The translations under genes were made by a program, and so were the position numbers. Shown here piece by piece: positions 9,182-10,084 of a DNA stretch of 10,084 bases (position 1 is the stretch's first letter; each line of letters starts with the position of its first letter). The stretch spans positions 2,098 through 12,181 of the forward strand of contig FLMG01002569.1 in assembly GCA_900088475.1 (NCBI GenBank), given 5' to 3'. This DNA is from Hyphochytrium catenoides (lineage: Eukaryota > Sar > Hyphochytriomycetes > Hyphochytriales > Hyphochytriaceae). The notes beneath the pieces were generated by a model. The model was not told where the DNA came from and did not search any database. It saw only the letters and a program-made list of their open reading frames with translations.

Positions 9182-9212
<31 letters not shown>

Positions 9213-9370
9213 AACTTCTGGGAGAAGAGGAGAGAGAAGGTTCGGAAGGAGCAGTGGACGAACTGAAGATGTCCTGAGATTGGCAAGAAAGCTTGCAAGA
9301 AGCAGGAAAAGAGGGTCAACGGGGAGAGAGAAGAGAGGATGGAGAGCAAGCAAACGTTCGAAAGACAAAT

Positions 9371-9409
<39 letters not shown>

Positions 9410-9968
9410 CAAGCAGCCTGCCACACATACTGGAGCCCAGGAGCGGCGGAAAGCTGTCTTTGCTTCCTGAAACTGAGAAATTATCAGCAATTGAGCGCCT
9501 TCTCTCTCCCAAAGGGTGGGACAAAGCGATGATCTGCGCAGCAAAGTCATTGTCATACTCTCGGCCGCCATCATCTCCTTCGGTCTCTCCCTCTTCTCCT
9601 TCTCTCTCTTCTTCTCTCTTTCCGAGAAGATCTGCGCGGATGGGAGAGACAGGAAGAGAAGGAATGCGCCTTTCTTCTTCTGGCAGAGTTTTTGACTTCA
9701 TCAGTTGGCGCAGATCTTTGACGATCAGAGCGTCTATGGGATGGATCATCGGCTTCAATGCACCGCGCTGCCCAGCCTCCGGACTCTTAGGCCGCTCCGT
9801 CCAGCGAAAGGATGCGGGGAGAGGCTCGGACTCCATCCTCAGAGAAGGAGAGCAAAGACAATGCTCTGGAACTTTGTGTCTCTCTCTCTCGCCTTTGGAA
9901 CTTTTACGGCTCGCGCCTGCGACAGGAGGATTTGGCTGTGTATTAGGCTCCTTGTGCTGCAGCGGTGG
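6759..9968 (-). CDS. Uncharacterised coiled-coil protein, multi-exon, 5' end outside the window
   Basis: Function unknown; I recognise no family. Exons read on the minus strand: 9956 (or 9968)-9431, 9038-8933, 8800-8645, 8483-8176, 7965-7754 and 7628-6759 (TAA at 6761-6759). All five junctions keep frame, giving at least 725 residues. The ATG at 9836 could start translation, but the frame stays open with protein-like sequence up to a CAG or TAG acceptor at about 9957-9969, and a CT-rich intron-like stretch precedes it, so the gene probably continues beyond the window. The product is hydrophilic, rich in E, K, R, S and P, with a strongly charged coiled coil in the fifth exon and an arginine-rich C-terminal helix. 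No membrane segment or catalytic motif is seen. Donors: GTATGT, GTGAGA, GTGAGG, GTAAAG, GTACCC. The 8176/7965 junction is the least certain. It converges on the PDE gene. Confidence 0.72.
7754..7987 (-). other. Coiled-coil gene, fifth visible exon: highly charged coiled coil
   Basis: Ends at AAG|GTACCC (7754/7753) in phase 0. The start is at 7965 (acceptor GCTCAG, phase-matched to the upstream exon) or 7987 (acceptor CGTCCTCAG, which adds LTECLRS but is out of phase). About 60 residues are almost purely E, K, Q, R and A with a leucine and isoleucine spacing, from REELDIAILALKRRL to EQERQEYLAAK. This is a long single helix or coiled coil, suggesting a structural or scaffold role. Confidence 0.72.
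8176..8483 (-). other. Coiled-coil gene, fourth visible exon, acidic and lysine-rich
   Basis: Starts after acceptor CTGTCCGTAG at 8484 and runs to donor GAG|GTAAAG at 8176/8175. It codes about 102 residues: a lysine-rich beginning, an acidic stretch around VEAPLEEDEKETELTLQRLHE, then QQKWALEVFEG. The exon end is open in two frames. A second frame reads a protein-like WEMIKVYRIWHQGE over 8217-8176, so the 3' part may be misframed by an unseen intron or a sequence error. Confidence 0.6.
8603..8626. repeat. (CT)12 microsatellite within the minus-strand gene
   Basis: Lies in the minus-strand intron 8644-8484. Unlike the other microsatellites, it reads GA in the sense of the gene that contains it. 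Confidence 0.95.
8645..8800 (-). other. Coiled-coil gene, third visible exon
   Basis: Bounded by acceptor GTTCTTTCAG at 8801 and donor AGCAG|GTGAGG at 8645/8644. It codes about 52 residues, with an acidic start (PIEEFSMEEW), a serine- and glycine-rich middle and a helix IAQDLETALASINS. Entry phase 2 and exit phase 2 agree with both neighbours. Confidence 0.72.
8827..8883. repeat. GA-rich imperfect repeat in minus-strand intron
   Basis: Interrupted GA units in the intron 8932-8801, reading as a CT-rich polypyrimidine stretch before the GTTCTTTCAG acceptor in the gene's own sense. Confidence 0.85.
8933..9038 (-). other. Coiled-coil gene, exon with LQDIERSLDNVVSRL helix
   Basis: A 106-base exon too short to appear as an obvious open frame. 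It is bounded by CTCTCTTAG at 9039 and CAC|GTGAGA at 8933/8932. Entered in phase 1 and left in phase 2, it codes about 34 residues, starting VFEDLDGLTSS and ending in an amphipathic helix before KH. Both flanking exons match these phases, which is the main support. Confidence 0.7.
9182..9207. repeat. (GA)13 microsatellite in minus-strand intron
   Basis: A pure 26-base run in the intron 9430-9039; CT in the sense of the gene. Confidence 0.95.
9376..9406. repeat. (GA)n microsatellite in minus-strand intron, 31 bases
   Basis: A second pure dinucleotide run in the same 392-base intron, about 25 bases after its GTATGT donor in the sense of the gene. Confidence 0.95.
9431..9968 (-). other. Coiled-coil gene, first visible exon
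   Basis: Reads from an acceptor at about 9957 (CTGCAG) or 9969 (TTCTAG), both in phase 0, to donor TCCA|GTATGT at 9431/9430 (phase 1). It codes about 175 residues, including a proline- and serine-rich start, the segment PIDALIVKDLRQLMKSKTLP and a run rich in E, G and R. In-frame ATGs are at 9836 and later. If the gene started at 9836, the open 120 bases before it would be leader sequence. Confidence 0.65.
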
Positions 9969-10014
9969 CTAGAAGGTGTTGATGAGTGGCGAGTGGAAGC
10001 GATGAAAAGGAAAA

Positions 10015-10042
10015 GGGACAGAGACAGAGAGAGAGAAGATAT

Positions 10043-10073
<31 letters not shown>

Positions 10074-10084
10074 AGAGAGAGAGA
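10015..10084. repeat. GA-rich repeat at the right edge
   Basis: GA runs at 10045-10061 and 10063-10084, cut by the window end. In the sense of the minus-strand gene this is a CT-rich stretch just before its first visible acceptor, so it is probably intron. Confidence 0.9.

Noticed and set aside
9136-9532. Plus-strand Arg-Glu-rich frames
   Set aside because: They translate GA repeats antisense to the minus-strand gene's intron.
9029-9574. Minus-strand frame rich in Ser, Leu and Phe that looks like a membrane protein
   Set aside because: The hydrophobic runs are translated CT repeats of an intron; the phase-matched splice model removes them.
1-10084. tRNA, rRNA, CRISPR array, transposon ends or bacterial operon signals
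   Set aside because: No cloverleaf, spaced direct repeat array, terminal inverted repeat, transposase or ribosome binding site pattern was seen. The repeats are dinucleotide tracts, and the genes are spliced.

Overview
This is a stretch of eukaryotic, intron-rich protist-like nuclear genome. There is no bacterial operon structure. Long reading frames are broken by short introns (about 110-390 bases) with GT-AG borders, and in one case apparently GC-AG. The introns are rich in CT and often carry (CT)n microsatellites on the transcribed sense strand. The organism cannot be named from this window. The intron style and the catalytic motif of the phosphodiesterase fit an alveolate or chromerid, or another microalgal protist, but that is a guess.

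Bases 1-859 hold no gene I can define. They contain a 68-base pure CT tract inside a CT-rich stretch (about 240-600), followed by an open but ATG-less frame that may be 5' leader or an upstream exon. Bases 860-6578 (+ strand) form one 13-exon gene. My splice model gives about 1141 residues: a short N-terminal coiled coil, four consecutive GAF domains, and a class I cyclic nucleotide phosphodiesterase (PDE) catalytic domain encoded almost entirely in the last exon. Every exon junction in the model is in phase.

Bases 6579-6758 are a short tail-to-tail intergenic spacer. Bases about 9968-6759 (- strand) form a second multi-exon gene, converging on the PDE gene and cut off at its 5' end by the window edge. 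Six exons give at least 725 residues of a hydrophilic, low-complexity protein with a strongly charged coiled coil. I do not recognise its family. The last ~110 bases are GA-rich on the given strand (CT-rich in the sense of the minus-strand gene) and look like part of a further intron of that gene.

The point of most interest is the PDE. It has four GAF domains in tandem instead of the usual two. Complete NKFDE motifs occur only in the third and fourth GAFs. An asparagine stands where class I PDEs carry the nearly invariant purine-binding glutamine. The two genes have no evident functional link; they are only neighbours.
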